Positions 6,368 through 15,166 of a stretch of 64,000 bases of DNA are shown in pieces. The stretch is from Kiritimatiellota bacterium. GTDB lineage: Bacteria; Verrucomicrobiota; Kiritimatiellia; JAAZAB01. Under the pieces are notes generated by a model that was given only the letters and a program-made list of their open reading frames with translations, ran no database searches and was not told where the DNA came from. The stretch lies in contig JAPLSY010000084.1 of assembly GCA_026398415.1 (NCBI GenBank), positions 1-64,000 on the forward strand. Reading direction: 5' to 3'. How positions within the stretch are numbered: the first letter of the stretch is position 1; each line of letters starts with the position of its first letter. Both the position numbers and the translations under genes were made by a program.

Positions 6368-9019
6368 ATGCTGATTACCTTTGCGTGCCCGGAATGCAAG
6401 GCGGAACTGGAAGTCGCGGCCACTGCCGCCGGTTCGCTTGTTCTATGTCCGCAATGCAGCAAGACGCTGACTGTACCCCGAAAAGGTCCCGGTCCGGGCG
6501 TGACGATCGGCCAATTTAAAATCCAGAAGCTCCTCGGCAAAGGCGGCATGGGTGAAGTGTACCTGGCTTGCCAGCTCTCCCTGGGCCGCGACATAGCCCT
6601 CAAGATTCTTCCTGCAAGTTTCAGAGACCAAAAAAAGCGCGTTCAGCGCTTTTTCCAGGAAGTTCAGACCCTGGCGCGACTGGATCACCCCAATATTGTC
6701 ATGGCCCATGAAGCGGGCGAGGACGAGGACATATTATACCTGGCCATGAGTTATATCCCCGGGGACTCGTTGGAAAAGCGTTTACAACACAACGGCCCCA
6801 TGGCGGAATTGGACGCCCTGAAGATGATCGACAAACTGGCCGGGGCCTTGGATTACGCCTGGCGTGAACATCATTTACTGCACCGGGATATCAAGCCCGC
6901 CAATATTCTCATGACAGCCGGCGGCGAGATTAAGTTGACGGACTTCGGCCTGGCCAAGTGCCTGGATGATGCCACGGAGCTGACCATGTCCGGGGATATC
7001 ATCGGTTCCCCTAACTACATGAGCCCGGAACAGATTAATAATTGCATGGACCTGGATTGCCGATCCGATATGTATTCCCTGGGCACCACCTTGTATCACA
7101 TGCTCACCGGCAAGCTTCCCTTCGCGGGCAGCAGTTTGATGGAGACCTTGAAAAAGCAAATTAATGAAGCCCTGCCGGACCCGCGCATCGAGCGCTCGGA
7201 AATTTCGGAGGCCTGTATCATCCTCTTGGAGATCTTGCTGGCGAAAGACCGCAATGACCGGCATACCGATTATCAAACATTGCGGGCGGATATCGCCCGC
7301 GTCATTGCCGGAGAACGGCCGACCAAGGGCGCGTTACAGCCCGGTGAATCCGTGTTGCAACGACTGACCGTCGAACTTACCCCGCGCCGGCCCCAGCCGC
7401 CCCCCGTTGGATTAAAACCACCAACGACAAAAACGCATGGGCGGGGTGTCAAATGGGCCGTAGGCGCCATGCTGGGATTAGCCGTGGTGCTTGGGCTGGT
7501 AGTGGTGCTGGCACGGGGATCGCGTCGCACGGAGAAACCGGCCTTATCCGCGCCCGCGGTTCCGGAGATCGCCACGGTCACGTCAGCGCCGGTTGCGCCC
7601 ATAGCGGCATCTTTGCCTCCGGCAGTGGATGAGGCGCAGGCCAAACTCAATCAAAGATACCTGGATGCATTGAAATATACGCAGAAGCATCCGGAAGATT
7701 TTACGGGAGCACGGGACTTGCTGGTATCGCTGAGAAAGGAGAGTCGCGGAACGGAATTGGAAGGGAAAATAACCGCTGAAATCGGGCGGATTGAGCGGGT
7801 ACGGAAGCAGGCCGTGTACAAAGCCGTAACCGCGTTAAAAGCGGATGTCCAGGCACAGGTGGCCCAAAGCAACTTTGAGGGTGCGCTCAAACGGATCGAA
7901 CTGGACCCAGGACTGGTGACGGAGGAAACAACCGCCGTGCGGGCGGAACTGGCACAGGAGGTCAAGGTCAGGAAACAGGCGCTGGAAGAATCCCAGGCAA
8001 TACAGGCGGCGACCGCCAAAGCGAAACTGGCCGCGCTGACGCAGGAACTGGCCGGCGACCTGCTGAAAGGCGACACAACCGCACTGGCCCAGCGGTTAAA
8101 AAAAGCCCAGGCCGACACGGATTTCAGCATGGTCACGAACGAGGTCAACGAACTTGGCAATCTGGCCCTGCAAGCAGCGGGTTGGCCGGAACAGGTGGCC
8201 AAGTCTTTTGAAGAGAACCGGGGCAAGAACGTGACGGTAGAATTTAAAGACGGTCGAACGGAACCTCTCGTGGTGACCGGGATCGCTGGTGAAAAGATCA
8301 GTGGCCAGCGCCAAGTTAGCGCAGGATATGTGGGACGTGATTTTTCGATTAACGAATTAAGCGCCGATGAGAAATTGAAACGCCTGGGGAACAATCCACA
8401 GGTAACCGTGAAACTGATGCGGGGATTAGTGCTGGTGCGATGGGCGAACAACTGGGTGGCAGCCGAGAAAGAATTTTTGGCAGGTGGATCGCTGGGCGCG
8501 GCGCTGCTCCGGCAAGCGCCGGCCAAGCCGCAGGCTAAACCGACCGAAGAAGCTGGTGTGGCCAACGCCGCTGGTGTGGCCAACGCCGCTGGTGTGGCCA
8601 ACGCCACTGGTACGGCCAACGCCGCTGGTGCGGCCAACGCCGCCGGTACGGCCGGCACAAAAAGCGAGGGGATTGCTTCTGTAGAATCCAAAACACCGAC
8701 TTCGACCAAAGCCATGGAGAGCAAGGAAAAACAGGCGCGCCAAGCATTGCTTAAGCTCTTGAAGTTGGCCGATATTTCAGGCGACCTCTCCAACGTGCAG
8801 GCTGTGGTGAATGCAATCCGCTGGAAAGAGTTTTCACCCTATACCGTGGGAAAAATCGATGACGCCTTGGACGATTTTAATAAAAACTATTCCCAGACTG
8901 AAACCGCGCAGGAAAACGCCCCGATTATCAACGTGTTTGCTAACAAAATTCGGCCGCCCCCCCCGCCGTCACAGAGGCCGTTAAAACAACCATGGCACCA
9001 GTGGCGACCGCTTTACTAA
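6368..9019 (+). CDS. Membrane-anchored Ser/Thr protein kinase with zinc ribbon
   Basis: An 883-residue bacterial Hanks-type kinase. A short zinc ribbon (Cys7, 10, 27, 30) precedes the kinase domain at about 47-315. Visible are the P-loop GKGGMG (57-62), Lys79, HRDIKPAN with the catalytic Asp (172-179) and DFG (192-194). A single transmembrane helix (about 363-382) leads to an outer domain with long charged helices (400-600), a short beta domain, and an Ala/Asn-rich repeat at about 729-764. The C-terminal PPPPPSQRP tail is low complexity. Zinc ribbon plus kinase plus one helix is common in planctomycete and verrucomicrobial kinases. The signal sensed is unknown. The 18-bp repeat in this gene also turns up in queE. 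Confidence 0.92.
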   Translation: MLITFACPECKAELEVAATAAGSLVLCPQCSKTLTVPRKGPGPGVTIGQFKIQKLLGKGGMGEVYLACQLSLGRDIALKILPASFRDQKKRVQRFFQEVQTLARLDHPNIVMAHEAGEDEDILYLAMSYIPGDSLEKRLQHNGPMAELDALKMIDKLAGALDYAWREHHLLHRDIKPANILMTAGGEIKLTDFGLAKCLDDATELTMSGDIIGSPNYMSPEQINNCMDLDCRSDMYSLGTTLYHMLTGKLPFAGSSLMETLKKQINEALPDPRIERSEISEACIILLEILLAKDRNDRHTDYQTLRADIARVIAGERPTKGALQPGESVLQRLTVELTPRRPQPPPVGLKPPTTKTHGRGVKWAVGAMLGLAVVLGLVVVLARGSRRTEKPALSAPAVPEIATVTSAPVAPIAASLPPAVDEAQAKLNQRYLDALKYTQKHPEDFTGARDLLVSLRKESRGTELEGKITAEIGRIERVRKQAVYKAVTALKADVQAQVAQSNFEGALKRIELDPGLVTEETTAVRAELAQEVKVRKQALEESQAIQAATAKAKLAALTQELAGDLLKGDTTALAQRLKKAQADTDFSMVTNEVNELGNLALQAAGWPEQVAKSFEENRGKNVTVEFKDGRTEPLVVTGIAGEKISGQRQVSAGYVGRDFSINELSADEKLKRLGNNPQVTVKLMRGLVLVRWANNWVAAEKEFLAGGSLGAALLRQAPAKPQAKPTEEAGVANAAGVANAAGVANATGTANAAGAANAAGTAGTKSEGIASVESKTPTSTKAMESKEKQARQALLKLLKLADISGDLSNVQAVVNAIRWKEFSPYTVGKIDDALDDFNKNYSQTETAQENAPIINVFANKIRPPPPPSQRPLKQPWHQWRPLY
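8552..8656 (+). repeat. 18-bp tandem repeat inside the kinase gene
   Basis: Five consecutive 18-bp units of the type gctggtgtggccaacgcc, plus a partial sixth, encode repeated AGVANA-like hexapeptides in the outer domain. Units 1-3 are identical; units 4-5 differ at two or three sites. Unit 5 (8624-8641) is identical over all 18 bases to 9355-9372 within queE, where the opposite strand is coding. Confidence 0.9.
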
Positions 9020-9029
9020 TACAATTGTC

Positions 9030-9090
9030 ATCCGTCGTCCCGCCTTCGCCAAGGCTACGTCGTCTGGCGTCTGTCGTCTGCCGCCCGTCC
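9030..9090 (-). repeat. Family P repeat directly after the queE stop
   Basis: Read on the queE strand, the DNA after the stop codon runs straight into short-period repeats such as GGCAGACGACAGACGCCAG, then a GCCTTGGCGAAGGC inverted repeat. The same GACAGACGACGG-type sequence follows or forms the ends of purB, amrS, trpS, scpA, scpB, smc and the gene at 36790. The kinase gene ends at 9019 on the other strand, so this is the whole convergent gap. Confidence 0.75.
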
Positions 9091-9750
9091 TCACCGCAAC
9101 CCGGCCAGCTTGTGCAACTGAAGATTGAGTCGTGCGCTCACGCGGGATGCCAGCAACCATTGCGCCAACGCGACGGGTTCCACCCGGCCTGACACCGGGC
9201 TGAACAGCACGGCCTGGCATTTTGACGCGATGGCGTGCTCGTTGACCATGCGTACCGCCCAGTCGAAATCGGCGCGATCACTGATCACGAATTTTACCTC
9301 ATCCTGTGGCCGCAAGCGTTCCAGGTTTTGCCAATCGAAAGCGGCGCCGGCGCCGCTGGTGCGGCCAACGCCGCTGGCCGGACATTTTATATCCATGATG
9401 GCAATGACTCCCGGTGGAATAACGGAAATGTCCCGGCTGCCGTTGGTTTCCACCAGCACAACAGCGTCCGGACGCGCAGCCTGCAAGGCTTTCAGCAAGG
9501 CCGGTGTGCCGCTCTGGATCAGAGGTTCACCGCCCGTAACTTCCACAAGCGTCAATCCGCTGGCGCGAAACTCATCCACAAGTTGAGGTATGGTCTTCGG
9601 GGTTCCCCCGTCAAAGGCATAGGTCGTGTCGCAATAGGAGCACCGCAGGTTACAGCCGGTCAACCGGATAAAAAAACAGGGCCGGCCGGCAAACGTGGAT
9701 TCACCCTGGATGGAAACAAATGTCTCGCAGATCTGCAGTGGATCATTCAT
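9091..9750 (-). CDS. queE: 7-carboxy-7-deazaguanine synthase QueE
   Basis: QueE is a radical SAM enzyme converting 6-carboxytetrahydropterin to CDG, the deazapurine precursor of queuosine. The early ETFVSIQGESTFAGRP and the cluster motif CNLRCSYC (CxxxCxxC, about 33-40) are clear, as are TGGEP and DIKCP. At about 125-137 the sequence ASGVGRTSGAGAA is an expansion in a place where relatives have a short loop. It is encoded by DNA identical over 18 bases to the kinase repeat nearby, read in the other direction. queD lies upstream on the same strand, so the two make a queuosine-precursor pair. Length 219 is normal. Confidence 0.93.
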   Translation of the reverse strand: MNDPLQICETFVSIQGESTFAGRPCFFIRLTGCNLRCSYCDTTYAFDGGTPKTIPQLVDEFRASGLTLVEVTGGEPLIQSGTPALLKALQAARPDAVVLVETNGSRDISVIPPGVIAIMDIKCPASGVGRTSGAGAAFDWQNLERLRPQDEVKFVISDRADFDWAVRMVNEHAIASKCQAVLFSPVSGRVEPVALAQWLLASRVSARLNLQLHKLAGLR

Positions 9751-9953
9751 CGAATATTTTGACAGGATTAACAGGATCTACAGGATTGATTAAAACGCAT
9801 TGATAATAATCTGCGATAGCGGAATGAATTTTTTAAAAATGGGCGCTACGCATGGCTCATTGCCAATTTCGAAAAGGCTTTCAATCCGTTGCTCTGCTTA
9901 CTCCGAATCCAGTCAATCCTGTTAATCCTGTCAACAAACATTTTTGGCTATGG
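9751..9953. repeat. Repeat-filled gap between queD and queE
   Basis: No gene is seen. At about 9761-9789 there is a 9-bp period (caggattaacaggatctac), and at about 9909-9936 the inverse (caatcctgttaatcctgtc), so the gap is bordered by an inverted pair about 120 bp apart. A third copy of this family (gacaggatttacaggatta) is at 11857. The sequence between the arms is not recognised. Confidence 0.6.
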
Positions 9954-10328
9954 TTACATCTTGTCCCAATAGGTCGCGGACGTGCCGGGAGATTCGCTGA
10001 CCCAGACGCGCTGGACTTTGACGCGCCGGCTGTTCAGCCGCTTCGACAGGGCGCGAAAGAGATAACGGGCCAGATTTTCCGACGACGGATTCTGGCGCGC
10101 GAACATGGCCAACCGGTTCAATTCCTTGTGATCCAACGAATCAACGGTTTCATGAATGGCCGCCTTGGCCTGCTTGAAATCCACCAGCATACCCACGGAA
10201 TCGGTTTGGCGGCCGCGCAGAAACACTTCAACTTCCCAATTATGCCCGTGCAGGTTGGCGCATACGCCGGGATAGCCCGCCAGGAAATGGGCGCCGGAAA
10301 AATGGGCTTTGACGCTGATTTCAAACAT
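9954..10328 (-). CDS. queD: 6-carboxytetrahydropterin synthase QueD
   Basis: QueD makes 6-carboxytetrahydropterin from dihydroneopterin triphosphate, the step before QueE. The 124-residue protein has the zinc-binding histidines in FSGAHFLAGYPG and LHGHNWEVEVFL, the conserved MLVDFKQAK, LDHKELN, and PSSENLARYLF, and ends with the WVSESPGTSATY block. This is the normal family length. It is separated from queE on the same strand by about 200 bp of repeats, which may weaken co-transcription. Confidence 0.93.
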   Translation of the reverse strand: MFEISVKAHFSGAHFLAGYPGVCANLHGHNWEVEVFLRGRQTDSVGMLVDFKQAKAAIHETVDSLDHKELNRLAMFARQNPSSENLARYLFRALSKRLNSRRVKVQRVWVSESPGTSATYWDKM

Positions 10329-10609
10329 AAGTCACCAGATCATTTTTGCCACAAAGAGGCACAAAATGCCCGTGCGAGCTTGCCTCATCCTGAATTCTGA
10401 CTACTGAATTCTGGCTCCTGTATTTACTCTCTTATATCATGCCAACGGCGGAACGGCAATGTCTTTCAATTCCGGATACCGCGCCAGCCAACCCAGCGGC
10501 ACCGGCATTTCTGGTATTGCATTATCCACATTTTAGCGCAAAACTGTGGCTGTTAGTGGAAACGCCGGAAAGGCCGTGAACGGTTACACGAATAGTTACA
10601 AGGAGCCTC
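10329..10609. other. Divergent gap with family Q repeat and a possible gene remnant
   Basis: This gap separates queD from a URO-D-like gene. At about 10390-10420 lies the family Q sequence ctgaattctgactactgaa, also seen at 25838-26001 and 32060-32168. On the minus strand, 10437-10529 holds a 30-codon open frame reading IPEMPVPLGWLARYPELKDI, which looks more like protein than chance and may be the tail of a lost gene. No tRNA or riboswitch was recognised. Confidence 0.4.
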
Positions 10610-11773
10610 GTGACAACATCCAAGACACCATTAACCTCCAAGGATCTTATCGAAAAGACATTTCGCAAGGAAAAAACCAGTCGCATTCCGGTGAATCACC
10701 GGGGGTTTTCGTCCAAAGCCGCCTCTTATATTCTCGGCCGGGAAGCCTTTGTGGGCGGCGGTATCCAGAAATGGCGGGAAGCCAAAAGCCTGCTGGAGGG
10801 CTGGCATGCCGAATATCTGGAGCGCTCGTTCCAGGATGCCACGCAGATATCCCAGGTCACCGGCCAGGACATGATGCGCGTTCAATATTGGCGCTTTAAC
10901 CAAAAACCAACCCGCAAAATTGACGATTACACCTTCCTGTTCGAAGAAGGCCCGAAAGAGACGTGGCAGATTATGCGTTTCGATCCGGTCAGCGAGCAGT
11001 GTCATGTCGAACCCTGTTATCCGCAGGCCTTAGTCGCCAAAAAATTGTATGAAAGTGCGCAGGCAATGGAAAAAGGAGCGGCCGCTTACCAACCCACGAA
11101 AGAAGCCCTGCACACCGAATTACGGGCCCAGGCGCTGTTTGGCGACAAAGTCATCGAGATCGGCGGTGGCGGGGTCGGCATTCCACACGATACGACGTTA
11201 TGGCTGGAAGCCATGTTGCTCAACCCGGAGATCGTGGAAGCTCATATCCGGGGCCAAGTGGCCTGGGCCCGCAAAACCATTCCCTTCTACGTTCAGCACG
11301 GGCTCCGCATCGTCCTGGGCGGCGGCGACTTCGCCTCCAATACGGGCCCCATGTATTCCCCCGCCCTCTTTCGCCGCTTGATCCTGCCGGGGGTCAAGGA
11401 AATCGCCGCCATTTGTCATCAATGCGGCGCCTATTACATGTTCGCCAGCGATGGCGACCTTTGGCCGGTGGCGGATGCCTTGTTCGGCGAATCCGGCGTT
11501 GACGGTTATTACGAGATTGACCGCCGCGCCAACATGGACTTGCTCCGGTTGCGCCAAACCTTTCCCAAGCTGACCCTGCTGGGCAACATCAGTTCGCATA
11601 CGGTGGCCCTGGGCAGTCCGGACGACATAAAAGCGGAAGTGCGCTCCTGCCTCGAGGTCGCCCACACCCACGGCGGCATCATCGTCGGCATATCCAATTA
11701 CATCCAGCCGGAAACGCCACCGCACAACATTGATGTTCTGCTGCAGACGATTGATGAAAACCGGGGACACTGA
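10610..11773 (+). CDS. URO-D superfamily protein (not HemE), paralog 2
   Basis: A 387-residue member of the URO-D/methyltransferase superfamily. The opening TSKDLIEKTFRKEKTSRIPV matches the usual N-terminal helix and PV strand. CHQCGAYYMFASDGDLWPVADAL, about two thirds along, is the barrel strand that in this branch carries the SDG motif. The start is GTG at 10610 with AGGAG 4 bases upstream. It shows only low similarity to the other two paralogs here, so a recent duplication is unlikely. Substrate unknown; corrinoid-dependent demethylation is one option for this superfamily. Confidence 0.78.
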   Translation: MTTSKTPLTSKDLIEKTFRKEKTSRIPVNHRGFSSKAASYILGREAFVGGGIQKWREAKSLLEGWHAEYLERSFQDATQISQVTGQDMMRVQYWRFNQKPTRKIDDYTFLFEEGPKETWQIMRFDPVSEQCHVEPCYPQALVAKKLYESAQAMEKGAAAYQPTKEALHTELRAQALFGDKVIEIGGGGVGIPHDTTLWLEAMLLNPEIVEAHIRGQVAWARKTIPFYVQHGLRIVLGGGDFASNTGPMYSPALFRRLILPGVKEIAAICHQCGAYYMFASDGDLWPVADALFGESGVDGYYEIDRRANMDLLRLRQTFPKLTLLGNISSHTVALGSPDDIKAEVRSCLEVAHTHGGIIVGISNYIQPETPPHNIDVLLQTIDENRGH

Positions 11774-12107
11774 AGGGGATAGGAAAACGGTCCTTCCGCA
11801 TTCAGGGTGGGTTATTATATTGACGTAAAAACCATGCCAAAACATATGAAATTTTGACAGGATTTACAGGATTAACCGGATTTTGGGACGGAGAAGATAA
11901 TGATGAGTTGGTCAATACTGATGTGAACTCAGGAATGGGCGGCATGACGGCGTAGGGCGGATTTCGTTTCCCGAGCTTGGCGAGGGATTTTCCGCCATAG
12001 GCGGATCTGCCTATGGCATGAGAAAAAGCAAGGCAAGTTTGGCTTTGTATTCCAATCAATGCGTTTTATGCGATCGCAATGCAATCACCACATAAGGATA
12101 ACTACCA
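11774..12107. other. 334-bp intergenic region with dispersed repeats
   Basis: I see no gene. The region contains a gacaggatttacaggatta repeat at about 11857, and at about 11989-12015 a small inverted element around tccgccataggcggatctgc, related to sequences near 6320 and 29765. The last 10 bases supply AAGGA for the next gene. Confidence 0.6.
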
Positions 12108-12977
12108 ATGAAAATCATTACACCGGACAAGGACTGGAATTTTATTATGTTCAGCAAGCATATCCAAAAGCTGCCGATCGATGAGGCCGCGGAAGGAATC
12201 AAAAACGCCGGGCTTGCCGGCGTCGACCTGACCGTGCGTCCCGGCGGGCACGTTGAACCGGAAAAGGTGGAAGACGATTTGCCCCGTCTATACGAACAAT
12301 TTAAAAAGCACGGGGTGCAAGTGGTGATGTTGACGACCGAAATCAAGTCGGCAACCGAGCCAAACACGGAAAAAATCGTGCGCACAGCCTCTGCGCTGGG
12401 CATCAAATACTATAAAACCGGCTATTTCCCGTATCGCGGATTCGGGACCCTGGCGAAGCAGCGGGAGGAAGTCCGCAAAGCGCTGGGCAGCCTGGCGAAG
12501 TTAAATTTAAAATACGGCATTACCGGCGGTTATCATAACCATTCCGCGGATTTCTTCGGGGCGGCGCTGTGGGATATTTATGCCGTGCTTAAAGACCTGC
12601 CGCCCGCCGCAATGGGGTTCTATTTCGACCCGGCCCACGCAATGATCGAAGGCGGCAGCAAAGGCTGGATAATGGGCATGGAACTGCTGGCGGACAAAAT
12701 TGTCATGGTGGCGGTCAAAGATTACTGCTGGGCCAAAGGCACTCACCGTTATGCCGGCGGCCGGCAGCACAGCGTTGAATTCTGCCCGCTGGCGTCGGGT
12801 AATGTACCGTGGGATCAGGTCATCGACCTGCTGCAGAAAATCGGTTATGCCGGCCCAGTGTCTTTTCACAGCGAATACCAGGGCGGGAGTAGTTTTGCCG
12901 ATTTGACGGAGCGGGAAGTGCTCCAACAAACCGCGAAAGATGTCGCGTTCTTCAAATCATTGATCCGCAAGACCTGA
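12108..12977 (+). CDS. Sugar phosphate isomerase/epimerase-like TIM barrel
   Basis: A 289-residue protein of the xylose isomerase-like / AP endonuclease family 2 fold, common in PVC bacteria that degrade polysaccharides. Visible barrel landmarks are GLAGVDLTVRPGGHVEPE, the metal-ligand strand GGYHNHSADF, GFYFDPAHAMIEGG, VAVKDYCWAK, and SFHSEYQGG near the end. These supply the Glu/His/Asp metal ligands typical of the family. The start is ATG with AAGGA upstream. Whether it epimerises a keto-sugar or acts on an inositol derivative cannot be decided. Confidence 0.82.
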   Translation: MKIITPDKDWNFIMFSKHIQKLPIDEAAEGIKNAGLAGVDLTVRPGGHVEPEKVEDDLPRLYEQFKKHGVQVVMLTTEIKSATEPNTEKIVRTASALGIKYYKTGYFPYRGFGTLAKQREEVRKALGSLAKLNLKYGITGGYHNHSADFFGAALWDIYAVLKDLPPAAMGFYFDPAHAMIEGGSKGWIMGMELLADKIVMVAVKDYCWAKGTHRYAGGRQHSVEFCPLASGNVPWDQVIDLLQKIGYAGPVSFHSEYQGGSSFADLTEREVLQQTAKDVAFFKSLIRKT

Positions 12978-13101
12978 ACGGTTGAATCGGCCGATTAGCG
13001 GGCGCACAAGTCTCCTGGCGTGTTCCTTGCGCGTGGTTCCTCCATAGGCGGACAAGTTGCGGATAAATTCTTCAGGGTTCGACACGGCCCGCCAGGCAAT
13101 T

Positions 13102-14094
13102 TCACAGCCGAAGCACGCGTTCGGCATTCCCCCAGAAAATGGCCTCGACATCGTTATCGGAGAGATCGAGCAAGCGACAGGCGGCCTTGATGGCGCGCAG
13201 ATTCTCGAGGCCTTGCAGGACCGGCTTGGCGCCATAGACGACCTGGTCCCAGATCGGCATGTCTTCACTCAGCCAGAGAAACGAATCGCCCACCGGGAGG
13301 TTCGTGCCTCGAAAATGGGAGCAATAAAAGTCAGAGGCATAAACCACCTGGCTGATCCCAAGGTGCTTGATACAGGTTGCCACCGCCAATGCCGTGCAAG
13401 TCAATGACAAGTCGGCATAAAGATTGGCAAAATGCGGGAGGCGCGCAAGTCCTTCACGGAGATGATGCGGATTGAACCCGCGCATGCAATGGTCGAGGAT
13501 CAAGGTCATGTTCGGATACTTGCGGCAGTATTCACTGACCCAATGTTGATTGGAAGGATCGGCCAGACTCCGGGCGCGCATCATGTGCAGTGTGATGGAC
13601 CAGCCTTCTTCGTGGGCCAGGCGTGGAATCCATTCCGGGCAAAATTCCGGAATTTCCGCGTTGGCGATGTCCGGTCGTCCGGAAAACCCGGCAAAAGGTT
13701 TGAAGCCCCGCAGGCCCAGCCGCTTGATCTCCGCACGTGTCCATTCCGGATCGTCCGTCGGGCGCACGTAGAATTGCCCCCGGGCCAATGGATCGCCCTT
13801 GATTTGTTCGCTGATCCACGCATTACAGGGCGTCGGATCGTTGGGAAACGTCGCCGGGAAGGGAAAGAACAAACTATGAATCTCGCGGCCGGGCATAATC
13901 CAATCCATGCACGCCGCATAGCGTTCCCGAGTCATTTCCGCCGGCGCGATTTTGACGACGGCATCCTCCCGGCCTTGCCAGTCAGTCCGGCGCCATAAAT
14001 GACAACCCATGTCATACACGCGGTCAGGCACGAAATCAGCCAGTTCGCGTTCGAAAAATTCACGGTCTTCCGGCCGGCATTCCCATGTTGGCAT
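13102..14094 (-). CDS. Amidohydrolase-superfamily (amidohydrolase 2-like) protein
   Basis: A 330-residue TIM-barrel protein resembling the amidohydrolase_2 family, which includes decarboxylases and lactonases. Signs are RVYDMGCHLWRR near the N-terminus (the usual HxH position reads GCHLW), LGLRGFKPFAGFSG, TLHMMRARSLAD, LILDHCMRG, VVYASDFY with the Asp, and the terminal IFWGNAERVLRL, a family hallmark. The first motif lacks a clear HxH, so the metal site is non-standard. It runs opposite to the isomerase-like gene and its 5' end abuts the tRNA-Arg island border at 14122. Confidence 0.78.
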   Translation of the reverse strand: MPTWECRPEDREFFERELADFVPDRVYDMGCHLWRRTDWQGREDAVVKIAPAEMTRERYAACMDWIMPGREIHSLFFPFPATFPNDPTPCNAWISEQIKGDPLARGQFYVRPTDDPEWTRAEIKRLGLRGFKPFAGFSGRPDIANAEIPEFCPEWIPRLAHEEGWSITLHMMRARSLADPSNQHWVSEYCRKYPNMTLILDHCMRGFNPHHLREGLARLPHFANLYADLSLTCTALAVATCIKHLGISQVVYASDFYCSHFRGTNLPVGDSFLWLSEDMPIWDQVVYGAKPVLQGLENLRAIKAACRLLDLSDNDVEAIFWGNAERVLRL

Positions 14095-14121
14095 AGTTTG
14101 TTCCCTTCTGTTGCGTTATAG

Positions 14122-14151
14122 GGCGTACCTGGCAGGAGTTAAACCCGCCAC
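14122..14151 (-). repeat. tRNA-Arg 3'-end remnant (outer border of island)
   Basis: The 30 bases match the T-arm and acceptor tail of tRNA-Arg at 18510-18539 with three mismatches. The first 19 (ggcgtacctggcaggagtt) are identical and in the same orientation. No D-arm or anticodon arm follows, so this is not a tRNA gene. Confidence 0.8.
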
Positions 14152-14191
14152 GCTCCGCGACTCGACTGAACTCACCGAAATCCGGAGCGCT

Positions 14192-14237
14192 CTCGCCTGG
14201 GCGTAGCGCTTCGGCGGAGCCTGGTCGCCCAGGCGAG
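14192..14237 (-). repeat. Family B repeat next to the tRNA-Arg remnant
   Basis: 14192-14224 is a 33-bp unit with one mismatch to the copy at 57132-57164 (in scpB) and two to the inverted copy at 59832-59864. With the next bases it forms a hairpin: ctcgcctgggcg (14192-14203) pairs perfectly with cgcccaggcgag (14226-14237). The preceding 14146-14190 resembles part of the longer B form (gctccgcgactcgactgaa). Confidence 0.8.
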
Positions 14238-14386
14238 CCATAAAACTCAATGTTCATGCGGTCAAAAAGACTGCACTGTCACAAATACTGTCACACGACA
14301 AGCGATTGTCAATCATTCTTCGCGCCGGGCCAACCAACGGCAAAAAACGACTTGCCTACGTGCCGGGAAATATGTACATTGTAAAT

Positions 14387-14677
14387 ATGAATGACATACG
14401 ATTCGAATGGGACGAGAGAAAGAGCCGAGAAAACAAGCGTAAACACGGCATCTTGTTTGAGGAGGCGCAAACGGTCTTCCTCGATGAGAACGCCATGCGG
14501 TTCTTCGATCCAGACCATTCGACGGACGAGGAACGGTTCCTCATGCTCGGCATTAGTTGCCGACTGCGAGTCCTGGTCGTATGTCACTGCCTCCGCGCGA
14601 ACGATACGGTTATCCGCATTATTTCCGCGCGCAAGGCGAACAAAAAGGAAGAGGCGGACTATTGGAGCTGGAGGTAA
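14387..14677 (+). CDS. brnT: BrnT-type toxin of a type II toxin-antitoxin system
   Basis: BrnT is a RelE-fold ribonuclease that stalls translation and is neutralised by BrnA. The 96-residue protein has the family opening FEWDERKSRENKRKHGILFEEAQTVF, the DHSTDEERFLMLG segment and the closing VIRIISARKANKKEEADYW. The start is the ATG at 14387; an ATG at 14372 in the same frame (with GGGA nearby) is an alternative. The brnA ribosome site GGAGG lies within the last codons, so the pair is coupled. Such modules often stabilise mobile islands, which fits the tRNA-Arg borders. Confidence 0.9.
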   Translation: MNDIRFEWDERKSRENKRKHGILFEEAQTVFLDENAMRFFDPDHSTDEERFLMLGISCRLRVLVVCHCLRANDTVIRIISARKANKKEEADYWSWR

Positions 14678-14681
14678 TCCC

Positions 14682-14900
14682 ATGAGAGAACACTATGATT
14701 TCGGGAAAATGAAAGGAGAGCGGAACCCCTACATCAAGGCATTGAAACAGCCGATTACGATGCGGCTGGACAAGGCAACCGTAGCCTACTTCAAAGCCCT
14801 GGCCGGCGAACTGGGTATGCCCTATCAAAATCTCATCAATCTGTATCTCCGGGAATGTGCGCTAAACCGGAAGAAACTGCAATTAAAGTGGGCATCGTAA
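14682..14900 (+). CDS. brnA: BrnA-type antitoxin
   Basis: A 72-residue protein following brnT after 4 bases, with GGAGG at 14670-14674 as ribosome site. ALKQPITMRLDKATVAYFKALAGELGMPYQNLINLYLREC is the ribbon-helix-helix DNA-binding and dimerisation part typical of BrnA. The N-terminal part MREHYDFGKMKGERNPY is likely the toxin-binding arm. By family knowledge BrnA represses its own operon. Confidence 0.9.
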   Translation: MREHYDFGKMKGERNPYIKALKQPITMRLDKATVAYFKALAGELGMPYQNLINLYLRECALNRKKLQLKWAS

Positions 14901-14984
14901 AAAGTATCGAAGGCTAATGTATAGTGGCATCGGGCAATACCACCTGGCTTGTCTGGCGGCAGGCAGAAAAACATAAGACAAATG

Positions 14985-15084
14985 GGGACGCGTCTCAAAT
15001 AACAAATAAGAGGCCGACAATAGAAAGCGGGTTATGATGGAACAAGAGCATGATCGGTAAATGTTACAAGTTGAGACACGTCCC
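14985..15084. mobile_element. 100-bp MITE-like element, copy 1
   Basis: It has terminal inverted repeats GGGACGCGTCTCAA and TTGAGACACGTCCC, 14 bp with one mismatch, around a non-coding core. The whole unit is repeated in the same orientation at 16075-16177 with most core bases identical (for example acaatagaaagcgg and catgatcggtaaatg). The two copies flank the membrane-protein gene at 15298. Confidence 0.85.
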
Positions 15085-15166
15085 TAATTAGACTTCTACC
15101 ATTTCGGTGCCTCACTTGAGCATCTGGGTAACAAGACGGTCATGTTTTCGAAACTGCGGAAACAAG

